Assembly (NCBI GenBank): GCA_947462335.1
Contig: OX381720.1
Location: 4,657,501 to 4,721,500 of the forward strand
Origin: Harmothoe impar
Taxonomy: Eukaryota; Annelida; Polychaeta; Phyllodocida; Polynoidae
DNA length: 64,000 nt
Direction of reading: 5' to 3'
The notes under the pieces are model-generated. The model saw nothing but the letters and a program-made list of their open reading frames with translations. It ran no database searches and had not been told where the DNA came from. This document shows, piece after piece, positions 10,548 to 21,700 of the stretch (positions are counted from its first letter, which is position 1; each line of letters begins with the position of its first letter). The position numbers were made by a program, and so were the translations under genes.

Positions 10548-10999
10548 ATCGATTCTTGTGCGAGAAGCGACTCGGAGAATTGCCTACTTCCAGTTTATAG
10601 TTTGTCTAACATTGACTAGTAAACTTCACACCATAGTTAGACAATTCTCTATCATTGGCGTATAACCCTTATACAGCTACTGACTTGTACCGTATCTACC
10701 AGATATTAATTCGATTTTGGGAGAGCAGTGGCAGGTTTGGCTATGTAGTACCTGGACAGCCCTGTAGGTGGCACCCGCACAGCTCATCCATCTCCATGTC
10801 CCCCACACACCAAGGACGTTGTGACGTCATCACTGGCTACCAGGCCATTGTGTCCAAGGTAACCACTCATTTCTTTGCAGCCCTTGTTATGTAGGCCTGC
10901 TACTTATAAGGGATTTGAGGGTTGTATCATATGGGTTGGGATTTTATTCTTGGGTCAGTCGTCTCCTACTTTGCATTATATTCAGTTCTTTGACCTCTT
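10548..10999. other. unassigned; exon-like segment near 10760-10860
   Basis: An open frame ends at AAG/GTAACC (about 10857), a plausible splice donor, but no good acceptor or recognisable protein was found. Confidence 0.2.
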
Positions 11000-11338
11000 C
11001 CCAGTAAACACACTTACGTAGGTTAACGTTCCAAGAACGTGATCTCTAAGTGAGAATCACGTAACTTCACTACGTAAAGTAACGTTTCAATGTAAGGGTT
11101 ATTTTAAGTTATTGAACGTAAATTAACGTAAAGTAACGTACATAGGACGTTATAAGAACGTTCATACAGGTTAATTTAGGTAAATTACCTAATTTTACCT
11201 TACATGAATTATCATTTACAAAACATTATTATTTCAAAGTTATAAAACATTCACAACTAAAATAAATCCATATCAAGAAATTTAAAAGGTACCTTATTTA
11301 TGGACCTAGGGCTTCACCATGCAAGTGTAATGACAAAT

Positions 11339-11405
11339 GGGAGGGGAACTCACGATCTTCTTATTTGAAGTTTGGCGTTTTACCCACTGAGCTAGCTGGG
11401 CTGGT
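11339..11405 (-). repeat. tRNA-like sequence
   Basis: AGCCCAGCTAGCTCAGTGGG on the minus strand is a strong A-box region; the B-box part reads GTGAGTTCCCCTCC and is degraded. Confidence 0.5.
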
Positions 11406-11478
11406 AGATAGAGGTGGTCAATGAGGCATAGAATATCATGTCTGGTCCCTAGTAATTGCGAATGGGGGGCTATCATTA

Positions 11479-11994
11479 GGGACCTTTAGCAACCACGTAA
11501 AAGCTCATTAAACGCAGACGTAGCAGTGCTGAAAGGATAGGACACGTCTCAGTTAAATGAGCTACCACAGGAGCCTTGTGACTGATGTAAAAAAAATATT
11601 AAGGACTTTTAGCAAACCAAACACAGCCCTTAATTTATATATGCAGGCAGAAGCAATTACTTTAGTATTGGTGGCTATCATGGGATTCGAACCCAGTCTC
11701 TCATAGTGTGAACGATAATTGCCCTGTGCTCTATGGCCACAATCACAGGGTCCTCTTGTGGTGGGACACTGTAGGAGGGTGTTACGCAGCACTTTATAGA
11801 AGTGGTACCACCACGTAAAACTCATAAAACACAGACGTAGCAGTGCTGAAGGTACAGGTTCGGTCTGTATGGGCCCTGTGGACCTGCTGACCAGCCTTGG
11901 GCTGTGTTGGTTTTAAAACTATATAACTATGTCATGCTGAAGGTACAGGATACGGCTGCGTGTAATGAGCTACGTCAGGTTTGCTAAAGGTCCC
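11479..11994. mobile_element. long GGGACC element carrying a tRNA-like segment
   Basis: GGGACCTTTAGCAACCACG at the left and TTGCTAAAGGTCCC at the right are the ends of the 70-110 bp MITEs at 7199 and 7734, flanked by TA (11477-11478, 11995-11996). At 516 bp it is about five times longer than those. The extra DNA includes a tRNA-like sequence and duplicated family ends near 11600 and 11810, which suggests nested insertion of the same family. Confidence 0.75.
11671..11746 (-). repeat. tRNA-like sequence with perfect B box
   Basis: On the minus strand TGGCCATAGAGCACAGGGC is the D-arm region and CTGGGTTCGAATCCCA a perfect B box with pairing T stem. The 5' and 3' acceptor strands (GTGGCCA, TAGCCAC) only partly pair. 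Confidence 0.55.
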
Positions 11995-12197
11995 TATTGT
12001 GGGAATGTCTTAGCCTATCTAAAATCGTCTCTTATTATAGTAACAGATATAGCTTTGGAAAGTTGCGCGGTGTCTTTAAGTTACCCAGCGAACTTGTCCC
12101 CTGTCTCTGTCCCTGCCTGTCTCTGTCTGTTTGTCTCTTTTTCCCTCTCATCACATGAATCAGATGGCCTATTTTCATATGATTGTTCATCCACCAA

Positions 12198-12262
12198 GCT
12201 AGGACAGGTAGCAGAGGGCTGGCCTCATGATGTGAAGATAGAGAGTTCGAATCCCTGTGTAG
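12198..12262 (+). repeat. tRNA-like sequence
   Basis: AGGTAGCAGAGGGCTGG (weak A box) and GAGAGTTCGAATCCC (good B box). The anticodon arm is unclear. Confidence 0.45.
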
Positions 12263-12654
12263 TTAAATGATTAGACTAATGCACTGGTGTTCTTGTTATG
12301 CCACCTTTTTCTCTAGAGAGTTTATCATTTTTTGAACATTTTAGAATTCCGACCTCGGCCCACCTGTTTAGCACCTCAAAACTATCCAGTGGATACCTTT
12401 CAATATAGAAATAATTATTACGTTTTTATAAATTGAAAATATTATCTACATAAAGAAGAATGTAAATAACGTAAATAAACGTGGATATCACGTTTGTATT
12501 CTACGTAAAAAAACCTGCAGATAACGTTCTCAGAACGTTTGTAATACGTTTCTTTACGTTTCTTTACGTTCAAATACCTAAAATAACCCTTACATTGAAA
12601 CGTTATTTTACGTAGCAAAATCACGTTTCAATAACGTAAGTGTGTTTACTGGGT

Positions 12655-12866
12655 TGTTCCCTTGGATCACAAAGTATGATGCACTGTGTTCTTGGTTGTC
12701 ATCATGCACATAAATGCAGCCCTGGCGAGTAACTCCACCATACAGATGCTACAGGCTTGATAGACTCCTGAAGGGTCAGTACGATGTGAGTTACTCGCCA
12801 GGGCTGCATTGGTGCATCATGACAACAAATGTTGCCTTTAGCGACATGCTCTCGATAAAGGGTTAA
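12655..12866. mobile_element. TM-A copy abutting the ACGT-rich element
   Basis: The right end GATAAAGGGTTAA is intact and the left terminus is eroded where it meets the TIR end at 12653. Both internal GCAGCCCTGGCGAG hairpin sequences are recognisable. A further TM-A scrap lies at about 12906-12992. Confidence 0.7.
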
Positions 12867-13219
12867 TGAAGAAAACGTATCAATGTGTCATGTTCATTCC
12901 ACCCCGGCACTGCTTTGGTGTATCGGGCGACTCTACGGGAGTGTTGAGTCTTAGCCAATGCTGCATTGATGCATCATGGCGACAAAAAGACACAGATGAA
13001 TCTCTTGATATCCCGTTTAACATATCGTATCAGCCAGAAATAGCCAATCCTAAAATTTAATAATAATGCTAAATTCGGAAAGTGTTATGTTGATTGAGGG
13101 GTAATCTACATCGAGTCACTAACAATTTGCCAGGTTCACTGAATGTGAATCTGTTGCAATGTAGATGGCTAGATGGCAGTGAATGTAGCTATATGTTTAC
13201 GTGGAGGAGGGCTGTGTGT

Positions 13220-13242
13220 GTTTGGGGGGGGGGGGGGGGTGA
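13220..13242. repeat. poly-G run
   Basis: An uninterrupted tract of G, one of several long G/C homopolymers in the window. Confidence 0.9.
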
Positions 13243-13409
13243 TATACTATAGAAGGTTATCATGGATGAACTGTCCCATTGATACTGACACTGAGCCTGC
13301 CTGGCCACTGCTTACCCTTGACCCAGCACTCTCCACGCAGTGCCTACACGGGCCTGAGACTTTGCACCAAACTGAGATTGGCTGAGACTGACTCAGCACT
13401 CCCCTCTCA

Positions 13410-13675
13410 CTGCTGACACCCTCTGCACCAGACTAACAGTAACACCCTCTGCACCAGGCTGAGACTTGCCCCTGTCCCACCACTCTCCACTCACTGCTGA
13501 CACCCTCTGCACCAGGCTGAGACTTGCCCCTGTCCCACCACTCTCCACTCACTGCTGACACCCTCTGCACCAGGCTGAGACTTGCCCCTGTCCCACCACT
13601 CTCCACTCACTGCTGACACCCTCTGCACCAGGCTGAGACTTGCCCCTGACTCACCACTCTCCACTCACTACTGAG
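13410..13675. repeat. 58-bp minisatellite, about 4.5 units
   Basis: CACCCTCTGCACCAGGCTGA recurs at 13443, 13501, 13559 and 13617, an exact 58-bp period with almost no divergence. The low divergence implies recent expansion. Confidence 0.9.
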
Positions 13676-14174
13676 AATCGCCGACCACCACTGTCCAACA
13701 TTTTTATAAATTATACATTTTCGTTTATTTCATGTGGAGAAACAAAATGTACCCTGGCCTGGGGTAGACACTACTCCTACTGCAGCCTGACAAAACTACA
13801 GGCCAAAATATGTGGGGCCAGACTGATGATTTCATTTCATTTTATAAAAAGAAAATCATATATATTGTTGATTAGGATAGGTCATAACATATAGAGAACG
13901 GATTTCACCTCTCTTTTTTCAATGACATATAAGTATAGCATATTTGTAGTGAATGAGTTCATTCATCTAGAATTTCATGGATTCACATTTATAGGCCACC
14001 TGGGCCTACAGGGAGGTAATTTCAGTAAAACTATAGGACTGGACCTAAAATTACAGGCCAATTGATGGCCCCCGTGCCAGTGCAAATGTTTACCCCTGGA
14101 CCATAGTACCTAAAATCTGCATCTAAATGTCGTTTTGATTAAAATAATCAATAACAACATGAAATAAATACAGA
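13676..14174. other. no feature recognised
   Basis: AT-rich DNA without a clear inverted repeat or frame. Confidence 0.3.
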
Positions 14175-14283
14175 GATTCACTCTAATTGATCAAAAAAAT
14201 GAGCTGTTTCTTCACTGACACTTGTGAGATGTGTCCTGATCTGAACTTTTTAAGAAACACTCAGTTTGGATCGATTCTGGTGA
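14175..14283. repeat. short TIR MITE (TCACTCNAATCTGTCC family)
   Basis: ATTCACTCTAATTGATC and the inverted GGATCGATTCTGGTGAA close a stem that also pairs GCTGTTTCTTCA with TTAAGAAACACTC. Related to 44862-44999. Confidence 0.6.
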
Positions 14284-14578
14284 ACCTGTCTCCATTTGCG
14301 CCACAAGGAACATTAATATTCTGTCATGTGTCCGTCACCATGTGTCAGCACAGACGTCAGGCTGCCAACTGAGGCAATGTGTGATCCAACAGATGTTTGA
14401 CATACATCTAGATGTGGAAGTAGATAGATATCTGTCTTAACAGTGAAGACATGAACAGAGATTTACAATAATCTGTCCGAACCAATGAGGGTTTCTTCTT
14501 CACGAGTTGGGCCTTTTCCATATTTACTAAGTGAACCCTTGGAGAAACTGGAAGGACATTTTTATATGTATTCACCTG

Positions 14579-14842
14579 CACTGAAAAAGTAAACTTGTCT
14601 CCAGACTCATCAAAGTGACTATCATAAGATAAACGAGTCAAAAGTTGTCTAACCTATCAGGTTACCATCCCACAAATAGAATCTGGTGCTGGCAAATGTC
14701 GGGTTTTGGGCTGGCACATGCCAAGTGGGTCTTTTATCTCCAGCTAGAAGACCCGTTTCTTTGTCACTTAGACGAATTTTTTACTCATTTATTTTATGAC
14801 CATCACTTGGAAGAGTCTGGAGACAAGTTTATTTTTTGAGTG
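14579..14842. mobile_element. TIR element (CACTGAAAAAGTAAAC family)
   Basis: The left arm CACTGAAAAAGTAAACTTGT-CTCCAGACTC pairs with the right arm GAGTCTGGAGACAAGTTTA. The interior has GGTTACCATCCCACAAATAG and GGGTTTTGGGCTGGCACATG. Sister copies are at 34415 and 47117-47388. Confidence 0.8.
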
Positions 14843-15805
14843 TGAATGTATACATATGGTGGGTATTCATCTTGAAGCAAAAGCGACTACATATTCTCCA
14901 AACCCTTTTCCCACATTCCTTACAACATCATCAATCAGGGAGCCCTGAGTTACTTAAAATAAAAGTATTAATCTAAAAAAGACTGAATCATTAGAATTGA
15001 TTTTAACATTATGGTCCCGCGCATAATTCTATCTTTTTGGGCAATTCTGCTTTTTTTTGTCAATCAGTTGTAAAGTAGTCTTAGTAGATCCCAATGAGAC
15101 CAGCTTCTGCAAATGCTCTGTGGCTCGAGCATTCATAGTACTCTGGTAACCACCTTAAAATAAGGGGTGTGTAACTAGAGAATATCATGTTGTCTTTATG
15201 GAATAAATATAATTGTTGAAGACACGCAGGTATTAGATAGCGTTAAGAAGGAATTGAGTGCTATGAACGGTGCAATGTTCACATTTCACATACACACCTA
15301 AATCTTAGTTTATTCCCACCTGTACAATAGAGTAGGGAAACCTGAATTTAATCCCAAACTGCATCATTGCATGTAGGTACCAATAACACAGGTGTGATGC
15401 AGGCAACACAACCCTAGCTTTGAACAATTTATAATAGGTTTCTGACCATGTTGCCTGAGACTCATATTTTTGGGCGTCAGAACAGGAAACTAAAACCTAC
15501 CTTCATATTAATGGAAATACTTTTATTACATCCTCGGCCTCTGGTAACCGTTCTTCCATCTAACTGTTTTCATCATAACCCTTTCACCACATGGCCTAAT
15601 GTCTAAGTTTTATTGTGATATTCTTTGTTCCACTCATCATTCTCAATATATCTTTCTAGTTACACATATAGTCTAGTGGACATGCCAGCAAATCATCCCT
15701 ACACCTACAATGTGTTGGGTTTTTTTCACGGAAGAATTCCATCTCACGCAAACACATAGCAGGACATAGCTGGCGGTAAGGTTGGTCTTGTCTACTACCC
15801 CAACT
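14843..15805. other. no feature recognised
   Basis: AT-rich DNA; CATGTTGCCTGAGACTCATA near 15450 weakly resembles the right end of the GGCC/TWA element family (24101-24398). Confidence 0.3.
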
Positions 15806-16130
15806 AACAGAAATACGTTATTTTACGTCGAAATAACGTATTTAACGTTATACAACGTTGTCCATGGCGAGGAGCCATAGAGAAACGTTCTAAAACCTTG
15901 AATAACGTGTTTTTTTTGTGGGACAGAGACACAGCAGGGAACAGCTGGCAGCAAGGTTGGACCTGGAGAGTGGGTGATGGTTGTATGACTGTACAGTAAC
16001 TGACCGCCCACCTGTTTGGGAATCCTCCCAGTGCAGCACACCCACACATACACTTGTCCCACCTGCCAATCGGGCACAGAATGACACTTGGAAACACCAC
16101 TATGACCTAGAACTTGAGTTTTTGCTGGGT
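15806..16130. repeat. ACGT-rich repeat related to 11000-12653
   Basis: AATACGTTATTTTACGTCG and AATAACGTATTTAACGTTAT match the arm motifs of the 1.65-kb element. An AACAGCTGG-AAGGTTGG motif occurs on both sides (about 15770 and 15940). Boundaries are uncertain. Confidence 0.45.
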
Positions 16131-16595
16131 TTAGGGTTAACTTGGAACCAGTAAAGAGGAACCGGAACTGGAACCAGAAACTATGATGGGATAACTACCA
16201 TCACACATTCTCATTCGTCTTCATTCGTTCTAACCTACCAGCAGGGATTGCCCAAACCCAGCAACATTTTCAAGGTCAAAGTTTCAAGGTCAAGGTGACT
16301 GTTCCCCGAGCCTTTCTTTCCAAGGCTCTGGGAATGAGAGTAACGCACACCTCCCGCCCTATGTCACCCTGATACTATTTTGACATTATGCCGTCGACAA
16401 TGCTGAAATCATGCATCATTCTGATCCATGGTGCCTTCATTGAATGGTTGATACCTGTATCTAGCCCAGCTCTCTGCTGGTGACTGGTATAGAAGTCTGT
16501 GCTGTGGTCAACACGGAACCTATTGTTAGCTGTATAGCTTAGTCCCAGTGACATTTACAACTCCCAGGGGGGCAGTCCACCCACAATAGTTCCTG
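16131..16595. other. no feature recognised
   Basis: Unassigned. CTACCAGCAGGGATTGCC also occurs near 9465, so part of this is a dispersed repeat. Confidence 0.3.
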
Positions 16596-16850
16596 TAGCC
16601 CTTTAAGGGTCGTGTGCTGCTTTAATGTGTATACCCTTAGTCGTTATTGATGCTTGAATGCAGCCCTGATGATTGACTCAGCAGTGCCGCATTCAAGCAT
16701 CATGCAGACCCTACACAGTTGATACACAGGGTCGGCATGAAACTTGTATGAATGAAGCACTTGGAAGCAGACTCTCCAGAACTGTATTCATGTATCATGA
16801 CGATAAAGGGCATATCATTTTAAGGCACTATGCGGTCCTGAAAGGGCTAA
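16596..16850. mobile_element. TM-A MITE, symmetric subfamily
   Basis: TAGCCCTTTAAGGGTCG at the left and CGGTCCTGAAAGGGCTAA at the right are inverted ends with slightly mutated TTAA. The three internal hairpins are present but diverged. Confidence 0.75.
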
Positions 16851-17501
16851 CGAAAGGTCCATATTCTAGCTCAGCTAGGGGAATGGTAGGCTTCACATGT
16901 CGAGATTCCCCTTTTCAAAGGGAGAATACTGTGTGAATCGGCTCCCAAGTAAATGTTCATATGGCATAGGACAATAATCAAACAGATAACAATGGATAGA
17001 CGACGACCAAAGGCTACCTTGGTTATCCATATACACTCGGTGACTGTCAAGCAACCTACACCATACATTATATAATAGGGGTATATACTAGAAGCATGGC
17101 CTAATCACGCCCCCAGGACTCTATGAAATACTTTCTAGCTAGATAGTCTATATGCGCAGATTGCCCATTTTAATGCAAATATGGAGAAAGAATCAAGGGC
17201 CAGCCATCTAAAATATGGGACCTCGCATTGTTATGGATAGGATCGTTTATCTAATGATCTGAGGCCAATAAACCAATTAATTTTCAAACCTAAAACTTTA
17301 ATTCATTCTGACAGATAGCCAAGGATCCTTGTCGGTAATAACTATATTCACAATTTGCATGCATGGTATTTGAATAGGCCATTGTAGCGGTGAATTCTAG
17401 GGGCGGTTCCACAAGACTTTATGGCTTTAAAGGTGAATTAGCTGCAGGTGTTCATAATTGGACATGTTTGTAGCATGTACCGTGAAGAGCAGGTGGAGCA
17501 A
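16851..17501. other. no feature recognised
   Basis: No repeat boundary or gene identified in this AT-rich interval. Confidence 0.3.
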
Positions 17502-18032
17502 TAAACCGTTTAAGTCGGCATGTCGCTAAAAATTGTGTCGTTATGATGCACCAATGCAGCTCCGGTGAGCAACTCACTGATGCTGCATTGGTGCATCATG
17601 CTAACCCTGTGGGAGTGTCTCAACCCCATACACTCTAAGAACAGTGTGTTGCGGGAACATTGATAAGTAGTTACACACACATATCTGCAACACACTTTTG
17701 AGTTCAACACACTTTTGTCAAAGGGTGTGTAGTGTGTTACACCAGAATGTGTGTTAAAAGTGGCTACAAAAAAGGGTGTTGATAAGTGTGTAAATGTAAC
17801 ACACTGTTCTTAGAGTGTAGGGGCGGCATGATGCTCGACTGCAGCACTGATGAGTTCCTTGCCAGGGTATAGTGCTGTAATACAGTAAATGATAAATGTG
17901 AGTAACTCGCCAGTGCTGCATTGGAATAGTATCACACAATGTTATTGATACGCTCCCAGAGGATCAGCATGATGCTTGACTGCAGCCCTGACTAGTAGCA
18001 CGTCAGGCGGCATTCACGCATTCGTGTATCGA
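17502..18032. mobile_element. TM-A copy (inverted) interrupted by a TA MITE
   Basis: Begins with AACCGTTTAAGTCGGCATGTCGC, the asymmetric TM-A end in reverse orientation, runs through the first hairpin and the GGGAGTGTCTCAACCCCA centre, is broken at 17631-17817, and resumes with GGCGGCATGATGC. Beyond about 17840 a second, partly duplicated TM-A body follows. Confidence 0.65.
17631..17817. mobile_element. 187-bp TA MITE nested in TM-A
   Basis: CACTCTAAGAACAGTGTGTT is exactly inverted at the right end, with TA at 17629-17630 and 17818-17819. The interior is made of GTGTGTTAC/GTAACACAC motifs. The host TM-A sequence is continuous across the insertion once one TA is removed. Confidence 0.85.
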
Positions 18033-18191
18033 ATCCACTGACGATATTAACGGATTCCTCAGGATACTGGATACAATCTAAGTGTCCCCCTGTGCTTTGA
18101 GAACCTTCAGAAACTGTTTAGGGGCACCCGAGCTCCACCTGGTGGATGTGCATGCAAACACCAATTTGGAAAATATTTTAGTAGTTTTCTC

Positions 18192-18262
18192 CAAGAGAGC
18201 CTTGAACTTAGGATCTCAGGATTTACAGGCAAACTTGCTACTGACTGAGCTAACCAGACAAG
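18192..18262 (-). repeat. tRNA-like sequence, tandem copy 1
   Basis: Minus strand: GGTTAGCTCAGTCAGTAGC (A box) and CTAAGTTCAAGGCTC (B box, altered). It shares the flanking TTNTCCNCAAGAGAG with the next copy, so the pair arose by local duplication. Confidence 0.6.
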
Positions 18263-18337
18263 TGTATGTGAGGACTGCCAATGTTATGGTCACTGGTACT
18301 TAGCATGTCTAGTTTGAAAACCTTTTTCAGTTTTCCC

Positions 18338-18407
18338 CAAGAGAGGCTTGAACTCACAACCTATGAATCAAGAGGCAGGCATGCTACTGACTGAGCTAAG
18401 CGGGCAA
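18338..18407 (-). repeat. tRNA-like sequence, tandem copy 2
   Basis: Minus strand: GCCCGCTTAGCTCAGTCAGT (A box) and GGTTGTGAGTTCAAGCCTC (B box), about 150 bp from copy 1. The stems are closer to a tRNA than copy 1, but the acceptor arm is unpaired. Confidence 0.6.
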
Positions 18408-18721
18408 GTGTCTGTGAGCACTGTCCAGATATATATGTAGGATCTGATGACTACAAGTGGAATATCATCTAATGAAGTAGCTTGTCAGGTGGTTCTTGTC
18501 CATTTTCTAAACATTGGCACCATGCTTCAGTAGATTGTGTGTGTATCATAAGATCTATCACTACCCAACCGGTGCTCCCCCCCCCTACATGTAAACTCCA
18601 CAATTGGTCCCATCAGAAAGGGTGGAGGTGGCCACAAGTGCCGAAGCCTCATGCCCAATATTTGTTTGAATGTTTTATGTCGTATGGCTGAGAAATTATA
18701 TTTTCCTGTAGCAATACCTTT

Positions 18722-21700
18722 AATCATCAGCACCAAGAAACAAAATGGTAGATGAGTGCACTATACTACCGGGTAGAGGACTTAGTCTTTTACATTTAAA
18801 TGCTAGAAGTGTAAGAAATAAATTTCCCCAGATAAAAACTGAATTATGGAATAAGGGTTTGGATATTTTATGTTTTTCTGAAACATGGCTTACCTCTATT
18901 AATCTAGATGTTGACTTTGATTTACAAGGCTATAATTTGTTTAGAGTAGACCGGGAAAGAGAGATTAGAGCCGGAGGTGTATGTATTTATGTTAACGAGC
19001 AGTTTGTCTGTGATAGTCTAACACTGTCCCATCTCAACAAAAGCACTGAACAAATTGAGATACAGTGGCTGATTGTATCAAAGGGTAAGGCCAAAAAAGT
19101 TTTGATTGGAAATGTGTATCGTCCACCCTCAAACAGTGACAAATCTGTGTTTATACATGAATTAAACCAGTTGGTTGGTCAGATTGAAAATATTGATAAA
19201 TATGATGTTATAATAACCGGAGATATGAATATAAATGTTCTCATTGATAGCAATGATAAAGACAATCTATACGGTACTCTGGGAGATTATTCTCTTCGCC
19301 AACTGATCACTGACCCCACCAGGATTGCCGAAACTCAAACATGTATAGATTTATTGTTTACGAATGTAGTACATGTAAATGCACATGGTGTGGCTAATAT
19401 AAACATCTCAGATCACTTACCGGTATTTATTAGAATTAAAAGAGATAAAACTGTATATAATTCTAGACAATTTATTGGTCGCTCATATAAAAATTATAAT
19501 TGTGATAGATTTAAAACTGCATTGGGAAATGTTGACTGGTCGACTTTTGACAATTGTGATGATGTTTCTGTGTGCTGGGACATGTACTTCAATACAATTT
19601 CCGAATTATTAGACCTGACTTGCCCGGTGAAAACTTTTAATATTAAAAATAAAGATGAACCTTGGCTCACACTCGAGTTGAAAACAAGGATAGCTGAAAA
19701 GAACTTAGCTTTAAAAAAGGCAAGACGAACAAATTCGGTGGTAGACTGGTACACAGCGAACACTCTCAAGAACCAAATATCGACGGATTGCAAAGAGGCT
19801 CACAGGTCGTTTGTGGTAGATGAGGCTCAAAGAAATGTTAATGACTCAAAGGAATTTTGGGCATCTATGAAAAAACTTCTCCCTGGTCGGAATGTTAAAT
19901 CAAAACAAATAAATTTGAGGAACAATTTAGGAAATATAATAAATACTGACGAAACAGCAAATTTTATAAATACTTTTTTCTCAGAAATAGGGCCCAAATT
20001 GGCCTCAAACCACATGAACGAATGGAGTTTTGAGGGAAGAACTGTTGACCAACAGATGTCTGACATTGTCATATCTGAGGATGAGGTTGTGAATGTGATA
20101 AAAGATTTAAATATAAATAAATCCTCTGCTATGAATTACGTCTCGACACAGGTCTTCAGGGATTCAGTCCTTGCACTACCAGATAAATTCACTAAAATAT
20201 TAACCTTGTCACTTAAATATTCGAAAATTCCGACCAGTTGGAAACAAGCACGAGTGACTCCACTCCCAAAAGGTGGGGATCTGTCAAATGTCTCCAATTA
20301 CAGGCCAATTAGCCAGTTGCCTGTCCCAGGGAAGGTATTGGAGAGAATAATTCACACAAATTTATCACTACATTTAGAAAATAACGAGGTGTTGTTGAAA
20401 GAACAAGGTGGCTATCGTAAAAAATGTTCAACAGTAGACACTATCAGCTCGTTAACTGATGATGTACTGAGAAACAGAAACAGGGGTATGGTGACTTTAG
20501 CTGCTTTTATTGACATTAAAAAAGCGTTCGATTCTGTAAACTATTTAATACTCTTTAAAAAACTAGATAAATATGGTATTAGGGGAAAAAACTTAGCGTG
20601 GATAAAAGAATATTTTATAGACAGAACTCAGGTTACCGTATGTAATAACACAGTCTCTGATGTGGTTAATATGACGTGTGGGACCCCCCAAGGGAGTATA
20701 TTAGGTCCTTTATTCTTTTTAATTTATGTCAATGACCTTAATACTAAATTTGCAAATGTTTCGACCCTAATGTATGCTGATGATACAGTTTTATATACGT
20801 CTGGTCACTCGCTTGAAATCTTGGCTCAAAATATGCAACTATCTCTCGACAACTTTTGTTCATGGTCTTCAAAAAACAAATTAACCATTAATGAATCAAA
20901 AACTAAGCTGATGCTTTTCTCATCGTCAATTAAATCCAAAACACTGTTAGTAAGAAATTTAGAAATAAAAATAAATCAAGAAAAACTAAAATTTGTACCC
21001 ACCTATAAATACCTTGGAATCATTTTAGATTACGAGTTGAATTTTAACCACCACGTCAGGGAACTGAGAAAGAACCTGGGTTTTAAATCTTACATGCTTG
21101 CCATTCTGAAATCGTATGTACCAACAGTTATTATGTTGATTATTTATAAAACGTATGTGTTACCCCTGTTCGACTACGGTGATATTATTTACAATGGTAC
21201 AACAAAAACCTCATCAAATCTTTTACAAACCATTCAGAATAGGTGCTTAAAATACTGCTTTAAGGTACCAATACTCACCTCGACCAATGTGATACATAAA
21301 AGAGCAAACCTACCCAAACTGCTAGACAGAAGAGTGTATCATGCCCAGGTATATGGCTTTAAAAAATCCCGAAAAGTCGACGCCTTAAATATAAGACCAA
21401 GACACACGAGAGAGTCGGTGGCTCCACTTTTAAAATATTCCAATGTGATTTTATCCTCATACGAGAAATCTACTGAGGTCTTTGTAGCCCAAACCTGGAA
21501 TGATTTAGATAAAAGTCTAAGAAATATTATTGAATTGTCTAAATTTAAATTGGAAATGAAGGCCCTTTTAGCTGGCAAGATTGAATTGTATATTGATTAA
21601 TTGATTGTATCTGGTCAACAGTATCTGTGTATAAAATGTGTCTGGGTTCTCTACACTACCGGTAAATTTAATGCACTCTGAATACATCTGATAAGTGATA

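Larger units (their letters stand above)
11000..12653. mobile_element. 1.65-kb ACGT-rich TIR element
   Basis: CCCAGTAAACACACTTACGT at the left is exactly inverted at the right end. The arms remain similar for about 200 bp (for example AACGTTTCAATGTAAGGGTTATTTTA in both), with many ACGTTA and ACGTAA steps. A GGGACC element (11479-11994) and three tRNA-like sequences lie inside. No transposase frame was found. The flanking duplication is unclear (perhaps TT). A related AACGT-rich segment lies at 15806-15912. Confidence 0.75.
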
